Part shown: positions 51,196 to 60,886 of the stretch, in pieces | Position numbering within the stretch: position 1 is the stretch's first letter | Layout of the letters: each line of letters starts with the position of its first letter | Source: Anaerolineales bacterium | GTDB taxonomy: Bacteria > Chloroflexota > Anaerolineae > Anaerolineales > Villigracilaceae | Direction of reading: 5' to 3' | NCBI GenBank assembly: GCA_015075725.1 | Contig: JABTTV010000001.1 | Location: 2,666,001 to 2,730,000 of the forward strand | Length of the DNA stretch: 64,000 bases | Made by a program: the position numbers and the translations under genes | Notes under the pieces: generated by a model | What the model saw: only the letters and a program-made list of their open reading frames with translations | Told to the model about the DNA's origin: nothing | The model's database searches: none

Positions 51196-53280
51196 TTACT
51201 CACTCGAGGTCAACACCTTTTGAAATGCACGCAGCAACTTACCGCGCTGTTCAAAGCCAGATGCGCCGAGGTCGGAAATGGCGAGGAAGATTTTTTCGCG
51301 GCAGCGAGCCAGCAAACCGCCGGTGAGACGCGCCAGAGTTTCAGTCTCCATCGCAACCTCGTCCGAGTCGAGCCAGAGGCGGCCCGATGAGGCATCCCAA
51401 TGCCGCGAAAGGACATAGGGATGCGTGAGCGGCTGCGAGACGCGCTGCGACCAGCCGTCCGAGCCGGGGTCGAGCCAGAATTGATAAGAAGCGGGGCGGT
51501 TCATCATCAGGAATGTGTAGGCAGGCGCAACAAGCACGGCATCTTTATTCTCGTTTCGCCACGCTTCCAGATACTGCGCCGCGATCACACCGTCTTGCAG
51601 CATGGAGATATATTCTTTTCCGAGATTAAGACCAGACAGGTCTGTTATCGGTTCCATTGCGACCCTGAACTTCTTGATGGATTCGACCAAACTCGCCGCG
51701 ACGCGCACCGCGTCGAGATTCAAATGAAAACCGAAACCGGGCTGGGAGAGCACTTCGCCGAATAATTTTCTCAAAAAGAAATCGAGCGGCAGGGGTTCGT
51801 TTACGCGGTATTCTTCGAGCCAGGTTCGAAGAGCGGAATACCGTTCGCCAAAAGAATAGGTAATGCGTTCCTGTGTTTCAGGCTGGATCTCGTCGAATGC
51901 CGAGAGCCTTAAGTCGCGCTGGCGATAGACGATATCGGCTAGCAATTGGGCGCGGACGAGATCCGTGTTCAACGCGAACATGAACGCGTGCGCCATGTCG
52001 AATTTCGGCGGATGGATGTTCCAACCGGGATGAGCAAGTGCGGACAAGGTAAGCAGCGATTTACTTCCGGGTTCATCGCGCAGGGAACGAGACGGGCGGT
52101 TGCTTCGCGAGGGAATTCCCGCCGCTTCGAGTCGATTCGTTATCGAAAACCTCAATGCGTCTGAAAGATACGGCGCGAGAACTACGATCTCCCCCTGCGG
52201 CGTGCCTGTTTCGATCAGCGATCGAATCTTTTTCACCACATCATCCAGCATTTCGGGATGGAAATGAGCGAGGATGAATTCCATCGCATGCTGCTCTTCA
52301 TTCACTTCAGCAGATTCCTCTTTGGCAATGGCTGAAACCAACGCGTTCGATAGTTTGAGAACATTGGTGGAGGAGACGAAGGACTCGGTCAGCTCGATGA
52401 CCTGATCGCATTCTCGCCTCAGATCCAGACCTGAAATTGGGTCGCCGCCCAGGAACTTTCGATACCCCGCCGCCTCGTCGAAAAGCAGGAGCGCCGAGTC
52501 GAAATCCGCCATCCACTCACGGACGATGTCGTGGGCGCAGGAGATGTCCTCTTCGATGTTGTCGTAAACGAGATGGCGATATGTCTGCGTGAGGAAGGAA
52601 CGGGCTTGTTCGTTCCGCCAAAGAATGTAATTGAAGATTTCGAGTTGGAGGGAAAAATCCAGCAGGTTGTGGTCGAGGCAGAATTGGCGGAAGAGATTCG
52701 TGCATTCCTGCACATCGGCATAGAGCCGCCGCTGAGCGGGGTCGCCAAACCAGGCGGAGTCGAGCCGTGAACCGATCTCGGTATGCGGAAAACCGACGAT
52801 GGCGGCTTTATTCAGGCTGTCGAGGATCTGCGAATACAAACGGTTGCGATTGATGGTGACCGACTCGAAATATCCCTTCTCTTCGATTAATGGACGGACA
52901 AGATGCGCCATGAAATATTGCGCGGTCTCCAGTGTTAGAAAAACGGGCGCCCGGTCGGGGTTTTTGAATCCGGCTGTCTGCGCGGCAAGGGGCCAGAACA
53001 GGTCGCACATGCGCCGCGCCAATCCGCCGACCGTGGCAGGAGTCACCTCGCCGCCCGCGATACGTTCGGGACTTTCCAGCAGATCGAGATAAGGTTCTTG
53101 TAGTGTTCGCTGTGGAGTGAGCAGGAGGATCGAATCTGCGGGAGTGCCTTGAGAAAGCAAAAAACGAATCCGTTCCACACCGGCGGTTGTTTTTCCCGTG
53201 CCTGCCGCGCCCGAGACGAAGAGACGGGAGTCAAGGGGAGACTCGATGATCTGGCGCTGGAGCAGATTGAATTGAGTCAT
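51196..53280 (-). CDS. Degenerate UvrD-like helicase-fold protein
   Basis: This protein starts at 53280 and has 694 residues. It has a good Walker A (VSGAAGTGKTTAGVERIRFL), but the motif II position reads HLVYDNIEEDIS where DEFQD is expected, and the motif III position reads LLLFDEAAGYRKFLGGDP. It therefore keeps the UvrD fold with eroded catalytic motifs, as in AddB-like partners. No nuclease or Fe-S motif is visible. It may be the inactive partner of the UvrD-like helicase encoded next. Confidence 0.75.
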   Translation of the reverse strand: MTQFNLLQRQIIESPLDSRLFVSGAAGTGKTTAGVERIRFLLSQGTPADSILLLTPQRTLQEPYLDLLESPERIAGGEVTPATVGGLARRMCDLFWPLAAQTAGFKNPDRAPVFLTLETAQYFMAHLVRPLIEEKGYFESVTINRNRLYSQILDSLNKAAIVGFPHTEIGSRLDSAWFGDPAQRRLYADVQECTNLFRQFCLDHNLLDFSLQLEIFNYILWRNEQARSFLTQTYRHLVYDNIEEDISCAHDIVREWMADFDSALLLFDEAAGYRKFLGGDPISGLDLRRECDQVIELTESFVSSTNVLKLSNALVSAIAKEESAEVNEEQHAMEFILAHFHPEMLDDVVKKIRSLIETGTPQGEIVVLAPYLSDALRFSITNRLEAAGIPSRSNRPSRSLRDEPGSKSLLTLSALAHPGWNIHPPKFDMAHAFMFALNTDLVRAQLLADIVYRQRDLRLSAFDEIQPETQERITYSFGERYSALRTWLEEYRVNEPLPLDFFLRKLFGEVLSQPGFGFHLNLDAVRVAASLVESIKKFRVAMEPITDLSGLNLGKEYISMLQDGVIAAQYLEAWRNENKDAVLVAPAYTFLMMNRPASYQFWLDPGSDGWSQRVSQPLTHPYVLSRHWDASSGRLWLDSDEVAMETETLARLTGGLLARCREKIFLAISDLGASGFEQRGKLLRAFQKVLTSSE

Positions 53281-53317
53281 GAAGCGAATGTAAAGTATCG
53301 CGGATGTTTTGTCAATG

Positions 53318-53351
53318 AAAAGCCCCCGCTCCAAATGGGTCGGGGGCTTTG
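53318..53351. terminator. Rho-independent terminator
   Basis: A perfect stem AAAGCCCCCG/CGGGGGCTTT with a 12-nt loop lies just after the stop of the leftward gene at 53373 and before the helicase-like gene. Confidence 0.85.
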
Positions 53352-53372
53352 TTCGATCAAGCTTGTTAAATC

Positions 53373-54833
53373 CTACCCACCTGGCGTGGGCGTGACCTCG
53401 AGTTCGGATTCGATCGATTGATCGGCGGAATCTGTCAACGATTCGTCAGAGAATTCATCGGTCGTTTCCCCGTAAAGATACGAGTCGCCAGAACCGACGC
53501 TGCAGACCGCCACCGTTTCGCTGGTCAGGCATGAACTTACGCTGTTATAGCTCGCCACGCCGATCAGTGAGACGATGTCTTCCGGGGAGCCCGCCAACAG
53601 AACAAGCGTGTTGCCTTTATCGCCCGATGCGAACAACATAAGTCCGTTACCGAACCTGCCAATTTCACCGAATGCGACCGTATCGATGGATTCGTCGCCG
53701 ATCTCGACATCGGCTTTCAGCAGGTAGTTGTCGAAGTCCTCCGTGGCGTCGAAGGAGCCGATCAGGATGGCGTCGCCGGACGAGGGGATATCATCCACGA
53801 ATTGAAGTTTCAAGTTAAGGAAGCGCAGCGAGGATTGCAAGCCTCCCAGCGCGGTGATCAGGCTCGGGTCTTTTTCCACATCCGGCGAGACGAAGACCTG
53901 AACGGTTTTTTGTGTAAAGATGTAGGGGAACAGGTCGAGACTTTTGCTCTGGACGCCCGAGAGCGCAAAGTCTGCAAGGTTTTGGATGAGCGATGCATTA
54001 TCGGTGTACGTGCTGTATGGCGCAGAGAGGAAGGTGAAATCGCCGAATGCCGCGACATTTCCATCCGCGCTCAGCGCCGCGCCTCCCGCATTCGGATCAT
54101 GCGCATCGTTCAGCGACGAGAAGTTGGTCTTTGAGCCCTGGAGCAGGAGCAGCCCCGAATCCGTCCCGACCGAGCGTGACCCGTAGAATGCGATCTCTTT
54201 CAAGCCAAAGGTCAATTCGCTCTTGCCGAATTCGTCGAACAGAACATTGCGGAAGTTGCCCTCGTTCGATTCGGTGTTGTAAAGATAATCATTGTTGACC
54301 GCAATGTCGAACTGCTTCAGGAGCGAATTTGCGGCATTGGCATCGCCGTAGGCAATGGGATTGCCGGTGATGTAATCAAAGTAGAGCGTGTTGCGCGTCG
54401 CGTCGATGAAGACGAGGATCCTGCCGCCGCGTTCCGCAAAGTTTTCGAGAAGAGTGGTCTCGTATTGGGTGAATGTGATGCTTGGAGAAACGGAAACGAA
54501 AGCCGCGGCGGTTTTCAACAGGGATTCCAAAGCCAGGGAATCGGAGACTGTTTCCACATTTCCTCCGCGCGCGCGAATGGCGGAGGTAAGTGCTTCGATC
54601 TCGTTCAGGGTGAACTGGTTGCCGTGAAATCCGTCGATCAGGACGGTGCCGCCCATCTGCTCGATGTCTTCAAGGTCCGGCGTATTGATGGGCGCTTGCG
54701 GCCTTTCGAAGGATGCGTAATCTGGTGTGGCGATCTCGGAACGCTGCGGGACTCCGCGATAGAACCATAATCCGCGTACGAGCATGGGGAGGATCAACGC
54801 CAGGATCGCAATAACGATGGTTTGCCTTTTCAT
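53373..54833 (-). CDS. Exported DUF4350-like membrane-anchored protein
   Basis: This 486-residue protein has an N-terminal TM/signal segment (TIVIAILALILPMLVRGLWF) and an extracytoplasmic alpha/beta region: GGTVLIDGFHGNQFTLNEIEAL and ENFAERGGRILVFIDATRNTL resemble DUF4350/ThuA-like folds. The C-terminus is acidic (SDESLTDSADQSIESELEV). It lies 9 bp after the SppA gene and is probably cotranscribed with it. Function is unknown. Confidence 0.7.
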   Translation of the reverse strand: MKRQTIVIAILALILPMLVRGLWFYRGVPQRSEIATPDYASFERPQAPINTPDLEDIEQMGGTVLIDGFHGNQFTLNEIEALTSAIRARGGNVETVSDSLALESLLKTAAAFVSVSPSITFTQYETTLLENFAERGGRILVFIDATRNTLYFDYITGNPIAYGDANAANSLLKQFDIAVNNDYLYNTESNEGNFRNVLFDEFGKSELTFGLKEIAFYGSRSVGTDSGLLLLQGSKTNFSSLNDAHDPNAGGAALSADGNVAAFGDFTFLSAPYSTYTDNASLIQNLADFALSGVQSKSLDLFPYIFTQKTVQVFVSPDVEKDPSLITALGGLQSSLRFLNLKLQFVDDIPSSGDAILIGSFDATEDFDNYLLKADVEIGDESIDTVAFGEIGRFGNGLMLFASGDKGNTLVLLAGSPEDIVSLIGVASYNSVSSCLTSETVAVCSVGSGDSYLYGETTDEFSDESLTDSADQSIESELEVTPTPGG

Positions 54834-54842
54834 GTCATCCTC

Positions 54843-55691
54843 CTATTGGCTGACGGGCAGGGGCGGAATGTACAGCAGATACACACCCGCTTCCCTTGGG
54901 TAGGGCAGGGTGATGCCGTCCGCGTCGGTCATGAAAAAGAAATAGGTGGGCGCTACGACGCCGGCCGGTTCCGCGAGGTCGAGGATTTCGTAGTTGGCGA
55001 CCTTTGCCAATTCGGCGGCTTTCTTTGCGCCGTCGTTCTCGGTGCCGAACTCATCGATGATGCCGAGCTTCAGCCCGTCGATGCCGGAAAAGATCTGCCC
55101 GCTGAATGTGACCGCATCGCTGCCGCTGAGTTTGTCTCCGCGCCCGAGTTTGACGGCCTGGAAGAATCCCTCCTTGATCATCTCGACCTGGCGCATGTCT
55201 GAATCGCGCGGCGCGCCCCAGAGTTTATACGGACCCGTTGTGATGATGTCTTCGATGACGAAGGGCGAGGGCGGCAGATAGCCGATCACGCCGATGTTGC
55301 CCACGAGGGAGGTCGGTTTGGCGAAAATGTAATCGGTGTTGACGGAAAGATAATATCCTCCGCTGGCAGCCATGCCGTTGACAACTGTTACAACCGGTTT
55401 TTTCTCGCGCAGGCGGGTCAGTTCCATATAAATGGATTCGGTATCAACCACCGTACCCCCGGGGCTGTCCATGACCAGGACCACCGCCCGCACTTCCGGA
55501 TGATCGATCGCATATTGGATCTGTTTGATGGTGTTTTGGGCTGAATACGTGTAAATGGCGTCTTCCAGCCGGATCACACCCACAACCGGGCGTGGAACTG
55601 CTGAAGCCGCCAGCAAACCGAGGATCAATGGGATCACCAGCCAGAGCAGGATGTTCCGTATCCGTTCCCAGCGTTGATCTGCTTCGCTCAT
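54843..55691 (-). CDS. sppA: Signal peptide peptidase SppA-like (S49) protease
   Basis: This 282-residue membrane protease has a TM helix near residues 12-30 (ILLWLVIPLILGLLAASAV) and an S49 domain: VRAVVLVMDSPGGTV, the nucleophile Ser in NGMAASGGYYLSVNTD, and GNIGVIG further on. It is the short single-domain type, which degrades cleaved signal peptides or membrane fragments. It heads the two-gene unit with the DUF4350-like protein. Confidence 0.9.
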   Translation of the reverse strand: MSEADQRWERIRNILLWLVIPLILGLLAASAVPRPVVGVIRLEDAIYTYSAQNTIKQIQYAIDHPEVRAVVLVMDSPGGTVVDTESIYMELTRLREKKPVVTVVNGMAASGGYYLSVNTDYIFAKPTSLVGNIGVIGYLPPSPFVIEDIITTGPYKLWGAPRDSDMRQVEMIKEGFFQAVKLGRGDKLSGSDAVTFSGQIFSGIDGLKLGIIDEFGTENDGAKKAAELAKVANYEILDLAEPAGVVAPTYFFFMTDADGITLPYPREAGVYLLYIPPLPVSQ

Positions 55692-55843
55692 GGTACTCTC
55701 CTTTGTTTATTGTGAACTTAGTTATCAGCATATACGAGAAAATCTGCTTTGTCAACAAGGTTGTTCTGCGAAACGTTCTAAAGTATAGTTGAATGAACCT
55801 GCCGCGCAGGCAATTTCAAATTCAACCCCAGGAGGTTTTCCCC

Positions 55844-56320
55844 ATGCCCACCCCAATCAAAGGCGCAATCAAAAGCGGTTCTGCGGTATCCAGGTCAGGA
55901 GCGGTTTCCTACGTCAGGTTCTCGGACAAGCTTACCGCGTCCATCACGGACATTGCCAAGATCATCGAACAGCACAAGGAGATGATCGACTCGATTCAGG
56001 AGGTTGCCATCGAGTTGACCGGGTCCATCGGCTCGCTTCACACCCTGACCGTAAAATACGCCCGCACTGCGAACCAGATTCTCGACGTTCTGCTTCCCAT
56101 CATTAAGAATCTGCCCATCGTCCCCAAGAACGTCACGCAGATGCTGGTCAATCTCGAGGGATTGACCCAGAAGATCATAGACAACGAAAAAACCACGACC
56201 AAGACGATCACGGATGTGCAGTCGGGCTTGAAGACCGGGGATGCCAACAAGCTGAAGGCGCACGCGGGTCAGCTTCAGGCTGTCACCAAGACCATTACAG
56301 CCATCATCCCAAAGGCGTAG
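55844..56320 (+). CDS. Helical protein of unknown function
   Basis: This 158-residue protein starts at 55844 (CAGGAGG upstream). After a basic start it is almost wholly alpha-helical with regular hydrophobic spacing (SITDIAKIIEQHKEMIDSIQEVAIELTGSIG; NVTQMLVNLEGLTQKIIDN), as in coiled-coil bundles. It is not a family I recognise. It stands between sppA, which is divergent, and the ribosomal protein operon. Confidence 0.7.
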   Translation: MPTPIKGAIKSGSAVSRSGAVSYVRFSDKLTASITDIAKIIEQHKEMIDSIQEVAIELTGSIGSLHTLTVKYARTANQILDVLLPIIKNLPIVPKNVTQMLVNLEGLTQKIIDNEKTTTKTITDVQSGLKTGDANKLKAHAGQLQAVTKTITAIIPKA

Positions 56321-56357
56321 TACAGGCTGTCGGCTTGTTCTAATATCTGAAAATTTG

Positions 56358-56387
56358 TTGACATTTCCCCGCGTCTGCATGTATAAT
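56358..56387 (+). promoter_or_regulatory. Sigma-70-type promoter of the L21-L27-L31 operon
   Basis: TTGACA (56358) and TATAAT (56382) match consensus with an 18-bp spacer. A hairpin ACCCCGGA...TTCCGGGGT stands at about 56400-56424 in the leader, possibly an r-protein leader. Confidence 0.8.
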
Positions 56388-56523
56388 GCAGTCCGCTTCC
56401 ACCCCGGAGGACGAATTCCGGGGTAGTTGTTTGTTTCAACCCCAGCTTCCCCAGGCGCAGGCGCAGGGTGCAAGACAACCCGCAGGCTTTCTCGGTGAAG
56501 TGAATGACTGGAGATAAAAGAAA

Positions 56524-56973
56524 ATGAAATTTGCAATCGTCGAAAGCGGCGGCAAGCAGTACCGCGCCGTTGAAGGCTCCACCATCGATGTGGATCGCCT
56601 GGCTCGCGAAGTGGGCGAGACCTTCGATTTCGACCGCGTCCTGCTCATGGCAGATGGAGATGCGGTCTCTGTCGGAACCCCCACCGTCAATGGGATCGCT
56701 GTCTCTGCCACGGTCATGGACCACGTCAAGGGTCCCAAAGTCCTTTCCTTCAAGTACCGCCCAAAGAAACGCATCCGTGTCCGCGGCGGGAACCGCGCTC
56801 ATTTCACCCGCCTCATGATCGAATTCATCGGCAAGGCTGGCGATAAGAAGGAAAAACCCAAGGCTGAAGCGAAACCCAAGGCAGAGAAACCAGCCAAAGC
56901 CGCGAAAGAAGCGAAGCCGAAGGCATCCACAGAAAAGAAACCCACTCCGAGAAAGAAGTCGGAAAAGAAGTAA
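56524..56973 (+). CDS. rplU: Ribosomal protein L21 with Lys/Ala-rich C-terminal tail
   Basis: The first 103 residues are a standard bL21 (MKFAIVESGGKQYRAVEGS, KGPKVLSFKYRPKKRIRVRGGNRAHFTRLMI). A further 45 residues of Lys, Ala, Glu and Pro (EKPKAEAKPKAEKPAKAAKE) are not part of usual bL21. It starts the L21-L27-L31 operon, 14 bp before rpmA. Confidence 0.95.
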   Translation: MKFAIVESGGKQYRAVEGSTIDVDRLAREVGETFDFDRVLLMADGDAVSVGTPTVNGIAVSATVMDHVKGPKVLSFKYRPKKRIRVRGGNRAHFTRLMIEFIGKAGDKKEKPKAEAKPKAEKPAKAAKEAKPKASTEKKPTPRKKSEKK

Positions 56974-56986
56974 AGGCAGGTAGAAA

Positions 56987-57253
56987 ATGGCACATAAAAC
57001 AGGTGGCGGTTCAACCCGTAACGGAAGAGACAGTAATTCCCAGCGATTGGGCGTGAAACGATACGCCGGTCAGTTCGTGCTTTCCGGTAATATCCTGGTC
57101 CGCCAGCGCGGAACACGCATCAAGCCGGGCCTGAATGTGATGATCGGCAAGGATGATACTTTGTTCGCGACCGCCGACGGCATGGTGATGTTCGATGTGT
57201 ATCGCGGACGCAAGCGCGTCAATATCGTGCCGGTCGAGGCGGTGAAGTCATGA
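56987..57253 (+). CDS. rpmA: Ribosomal protein L27
   Basis: This 88-residue bL27 begins [20 protein letters not shown], with [27 protein letters not shown]. The mature N-terminus is immediate, without the cleaved extension known from Firmicutes. It overlaps rpmE by 4 bp. Confidence 0.96.
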   Translation: MAHKTGGGSTRNGRDSNSQRLGVKRYAGQFVLSGNILVRQRGTRIKPGLNVMIGKDDTLFATADGMVMFDVYRGRKRVNIVPVEAVKS

Positions 57254-57750
57254 AAACCGATATCCATCCCGCAAACTTCGAAGCCAAGGTAACCTGCGCT
57301 TCGTGCGGCAATACCTGGGTGACGACATCCACAAAAAAGGAACTGCGCATCGACGTTTGCTCCAACTGCCATCCGTTCTATACGGGCGAATCGGCAAGGC
57401 TTCTCGATGTGGAAGGACAGGTGGACCGTTTCTATAAGAAGCTCACTGCCCGCCAATCCTACGTGGAAGACCAGAAGGCTCGCGAAGAATCCATGAACGT
57501 CAACAATCGTTCGGTGGATGACCTCGCCCTCACGCCCCGCGCCACGGACGGACTCAAACGCGCCGGTCTGCTCACGATCGGGCAGCTAGTCGATAAATTG
57601 GCGGAAGGCGACGCCGCGATCCTTGCGGTTAACGGCTTTGGACAATCGGCGTTGACTGCGGCAAAGAAGAAATTGCGCGCGCTGGGTCTTGAACTCCCCG
57701 AGGCGCCCAAGGCAGAGAAGGCTGAAAAAGCCGCCGAAGCGGCAGAGTAG
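57250..57750 (+). CDS. rpmE: Ribosomal protein L31 fused to an RNA polymerase alpha-CTD-like domain
   Basis: Residues 1-65 are zinc-type bL31 ([38 protein letters not shown]) with Cys16, Cys19, Cys37 and Cys40. Residues 88-147 match the alpha C-terminal domain pattern of Rpo[30 protein letters not shown] and [19 protein letters not shown], a double helix-hairpin-helix. An Ala/Glu/Lys tail follows. Usual bL31 is 66-80 residues; this one is 166. The fused domain could bind rRNA, DNA or a partner protein. Confidence 0.93.
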   Translation: MKTDIHPANFEAKVTCASCGNTWVTTSTKKELRIDVCSNCHPFYTGESARLLDVEGQVDRFYKKLTARQSYVEDQKAREESMNVNNRSVDDLALTPRATDGLKRAGLLTIGQLVDKLAEGDAAILAVNGFGQSALTAAKKKLRALGLELPEAPKAEKAEKAAEAAE

Positions 57751-57886
57751 GCGCACCGTCTTTTATCCGGTAAACTGGACAGGCAGATGCAGAAAGCGTC
57801 TGCCTGTTTTTACAAGAAATAACGGAATCAGAAGATCATTCATTAGCCGCGCAGATTTGCGGACAAATTCCCAGGAGATAATTTTC

Positions 57887-58456
57887 ATGATGCATACCCA
57901 CGGCTTGATCGAAGTAGTTTGCGGCTCGATGTTCAGCGGCAAGACGGATGAGTTGATCCGCCGGCTGGTGCGGGCGACCATTGCAAAACAGAAGGTGCAG
58001 GTCTTCAAACCCGCCATCGATGTGCGTTACGCAGTGGAAAAGGTCGCTTCGCATGCTGGCTCCACCTACGATGCAATTCCCGTTCAGAAAGCATCCGAAA
58101 TTCGCGAGCGGGTGGATAGGGACACGACGGTTGTTGGTTTGGATGAAGTGCAATTTTTCGATCCTGAGATCGTGGGCGTGGCGCAGGAACTCGCTGAACG
58201 CGGAGTCCGGGTCATCGCCGCCGGACTGGATACGGATTTTCGCGGCGAGCCGTTCGGGTCCATGCCGGTGTTGATGGCGAAAGCCGAGGAAGTCTTGAAA
58301 CTCCACGCCATCTGCATGGTCTGCGGCGGGGAAGCCTCGCGCACGCAAAGACTCGTCAACGGAAAACCGGCGCGTTACGATGAGCCGGTGGTGATCGTTG
58401 GCGCATCAGAATTGTATGAAGCGCGCTGCCGCTTGCACCACGAGGTCCCCCGCTAG
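57887..58456 (+). CDS. tdk: Thymidine kinase
   Basis: This 189-residue salvage enzyme phosphorylates thymidine. The P-loop is [15 protein letters not shown], the Walker B-like region [15 protein letters not shown], and the zinc and lasso part [16 protein letters not shown] with C-terminal [13 protein letters not shown] 57887 follows CAGGAG at good distance; a longer open frame upstream runs antisense and out of phase with the L31 gene. Confidence 0.95.
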   Translation: MMHTHGLIEVVCGSMFSGKTDELIRRLVRATIAKQKVQVFKPAIDVRYAVEKVASHAGSTYDAIPVQKASEIRERVDRDTTVVGLDEVQFFDPEIVGVAQELAERGVRVIAAGLDTDFRGEPFGSMPVLMAKAEEVLKLHAICMVCGGEASRTQRLVNGKPARYDEPVVIVGASELYEARCRLHHEVPR

Positions 58457-58571
58457 CATCGGCTGACTGCCGTATATTCTGTAGTATTGAAATGGATTTT
58501 GATGTAAACTATTGACATGAAGTTGTCTGACCTCGATGGATATGAATCTCACCAATCCGGGAAACGCCTCC

Positions 58572-59129
58572 ATGCAAAATTACAAGGATGTTCTTTCTGA
58601 AATCCTGATCGAAGCAGAAGCCCTGCAGAAACGGGTCGCCGAACTCGGCGAACAGATCAGCGCGGATTATAGCGGGGAGGACCTTTTGCTTATCTGCATC
58701 CTGCGTGGGGCTGTCCCATTCATGGTGGACCTCAGCCGGCACATATCCATTCCCCACATGATGGATTTCATGGCGGTATCCTCATACGGTGCGGGCAAGC
58801 GCGAATCCTCGGGATTTGCGCGCGTCACTCTCGACCTGCAAACAGACATCCGCGAACGCAACGTCCTGCTTGTGGAAGATATTGTGGATAGCGGCCACAC
58901 CATTGCTGCTGTTCTGCAAATGCTCGGCACGCGCCAGCCGAGTTCGCTTAAAGTTTGCGCATTGCTCGACAAGCCCGAACGGCGCGAGGCGCATGTTCCC
59001 ATTGACTACCTCGGCTTCACAATCCCGAACAAGTTTGTCTTTGGGTATGGTCTTGATCTCGATGAATATCATCGCAACCTGCCGTTTGTCGGCGTTGTGG
59101 ATTTGGATAAATACAAACCTTCCGGATGA
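58572..59129 (+). CDS. hpt: Hypoxanthine phosphoribosyltransferase
   Basis: This 185-residue purine salvage enzyme shows LLLICILRGAVPFMVDL, the flexible-loop segment VSSYGAG, and the PRPP motif VLLVEDIVDSGHT. The C-terminus has the usual KFVFGYGLDLDEYHRNLPF. The start at 58572 (MQNYKDVLSEI) fits the family better than the upstream in-frame ATG 58536, which lacks a ribosome site. Confidence 0.93.
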   Translation: MQNYKDVLSEILIEAEALQKRVAELGEQISADYSGEDLLLICILRGAVPFMVDLSRHISIPHMMDFMAVSSYGAGKRESSGFARVTLDLQTDIRERNVLLVEDIVDSGHTIAAVLQMLGTRQPSSLKVCALLDKPERREAHVPIDYLGFTIPNKFVFGYGLDLDEYHRNLPFVGVVDLDKYKPSG

Positions 59130-59152
59130 GCATTCGGATGCAGGGGATGTGA

Positions 59153-60835
59153 ATGAATCACGATCAGAGACCGCAATCGCCTTATTCCGGCCGCTGGGTT
59201 GCACTTGTGCGGGGAAGGGTCGTTGCACAGGGCGGCACCCCCGAACAGGCATTGCGAGCCTCACAATCCAGCCGCCATAAGGAAAAACCTGAAATCCGAT
59301 TCATGTCCGCCGCTTTTACCCTTCCCCCTATTTTGGAAAAAATCTTGACGATCCTCCCTTCCCAAGCGGAGGTCTATCTTGTCGGAGGCGCAGTCCGGGA
59401 TTTGTTGATGAACCGCCTCTCTCCGGACTTTGACTTTGCCCTGCCTTCGAGCGGCATTTCCCTCGCCCGATCCGTTGCCAACTCCCTCAATGCAGATTTC
59501 ATGGTTTTGGACGAAGATCGCGATACCGGGAGGGTTATCCTCACGAACGAAGATGGGTCATTCACATATCTCGATTTTGCCGCATTCCGCGGAACAACCC
59601 CTTCGACAGACACAAGACAGGCCCTGGAAGAAGATTTGCGAGATCGGGACTTTACCATCAACGCCCTTGCGCTCAATCCGCGCGATATGACCATCATCGA
59701 TCCGCTCGACGGTGCGAATGATATCCGGGCAAAGATCATCCGCGCCTGTTCGCCCACTTCCATATCTCACGATCCCGTGCGGATATTACGCGGGGTCCGC
59801 CAGGCAGCGGCTTTCGGATTCGCCATCGAGAAAAATACCCGCACATGGATGAAAGAAGCCGCCGGGGAAATCGAGAAAGTAACCGTTGAACGCCTGCGTG
59901 ATGAAGTGTTCAAGATCCTGGGCGGACCCAAAGCCAGCGCATCCCTCCGCGCATTGGAGATGCTCGGAGCGATGCAACACCTGATGCCTGAATTGTTGGA
60001 GATGAAAGGCGTCACGCAATCGCCGCCCCACATCCATGACGTCTGGACACATACCCTTTCTGTATTGGATCACCTCGATGATCTGCTCTCGTCCCTTAGC
60101 CCCGATTTCGATGCGGAGAAGACCAGTGACCTGTTCATGGGTTTGATCAGTCTCAAGATCGGGCGTTACCGAGAACAGATCGCGGCGCATATGACGAAAT
60201 CCCTCAACCCAAACCGGCCGCATCGTTCCCTTCTGTTCCTTTCCGCGCTGTACCATGACGCATGCAAACCGTCGACGAAATTCGCCGATGAGAATGGAAG
60301 AATCCGTTTCTTTGACCACGACCTAAAAGGAGCGGAGGTCGTCGCTGAACGCGCACGCTCCTTCAACCTGAGCAACGATGAGATCGAACGGCTGGAGTCC
60401 ATCGTCAGACATCACATGCGGTTCCATTATTTTACGGAACGACTCTTGAAGGAAGGCCAACCTCCCTCGCGAAAAGCGATCTACCGTTATTTTCGCGATA
60501 GTGGCGGGGCTGGCGTGGATTTAGTTTTGCTTGCGCTTGCCGACGTACGCGGCGTATGGGGCAACACGCTTACCCAGGAGATCTGGGCGGCGCATCTCGA
60601 CATTGCGCGAATCCTGCTCGAAAATTACTGGGAGCGTCCGCAGGAGACCGTGAATCCTCCGCGCCTCCTGGATGGCAACGAGTTGATGAAAGAATTAAAT
60701 CTCAGACCTGGACGCATTGTGGGACAATTACTTGAGTTCATACGTGAGAATCAGGCTGCGGGGAAGATCGATAACAGGGACGAGGCAATTGAATTTGCCC
60801 GTGAGGAATTGGCGAAGATCGAGGCTGGGTCGTAA
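59153..60835 (+). CDS. CCA-adding enzyme/poly(A) polymerase-type tRNA nucleotidyltransferase with HD domain and DUF5678-like head
   Basis: The first 45 residues of this 560-residue protein look like DUF5678 (GRWVALVRGRVVAQGGTPEQALRA). The nucleotidyltransferase domain follows with VYLVGGAVRDLLMNRLSPDFDF and RDRDFTINALAL, then the RNA-binding helices and an HD domain (HDVWTHTLSVLDHLDDLL; LYHDACKPSTKF; FFDHDLKGAEVV). It should maintain tRNA 3' CCA ends, although relatives may be poly(A) polymerases or A-adding enzymes. The DUF5678 head is unusual on this enzyme. Confidence 0.9.
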   Translation: MNHDQRPQSPYSGRWVALVRGRVVAQGGTPEQALRASQSSRHKEKPEIRFMSAAFTLPPILEKILTILPSQAEVYLVGGAVRDLLMNRLSPDFDFALPSSGISLARSVANSLNADFMVLDEDRDTGRVILTNEDGSFTYLDFAAFRGTTPSTDTRQALEEDLRDRDFTINALALNPRDMTIIDPLDGANDIRAKIIRACSPTSISHDPVRILRGVRQAAAFGFAIEKNTRTWMKEAAGEIEKVTVERLRDEVFKILGGPKASASLRALEMLGAMQHLMPELLEMKGVTQSPPHIHDVWTHTLSVLDHLDDLLSSLSPDFDAEKTSDLFMGLISLKIGRYREQIAAHMTKSLNPNRPHRSLLFLSALYHDACKPSTKFADENGRIRFFDHDLKGAEVVAERARSFNLSNDEIERLESIVRHHMRFHYFTERLLKEGQPPSRKAIYRYFRDSGGAGVDLVLLALADVRGVWGNTLTQEIWAAHLDIARILLENYWERPQETVNPPRLLDGNELMKELNLRPGRIVGQLLEFIRENQAAGKIDNRDEAIEFAREELAKIEAGS

Positions 60836-60886
60836 AATGTGCGTGTTGGCCCGGCGAATTTAATCTATTGAAAATCAGGAGATGAC

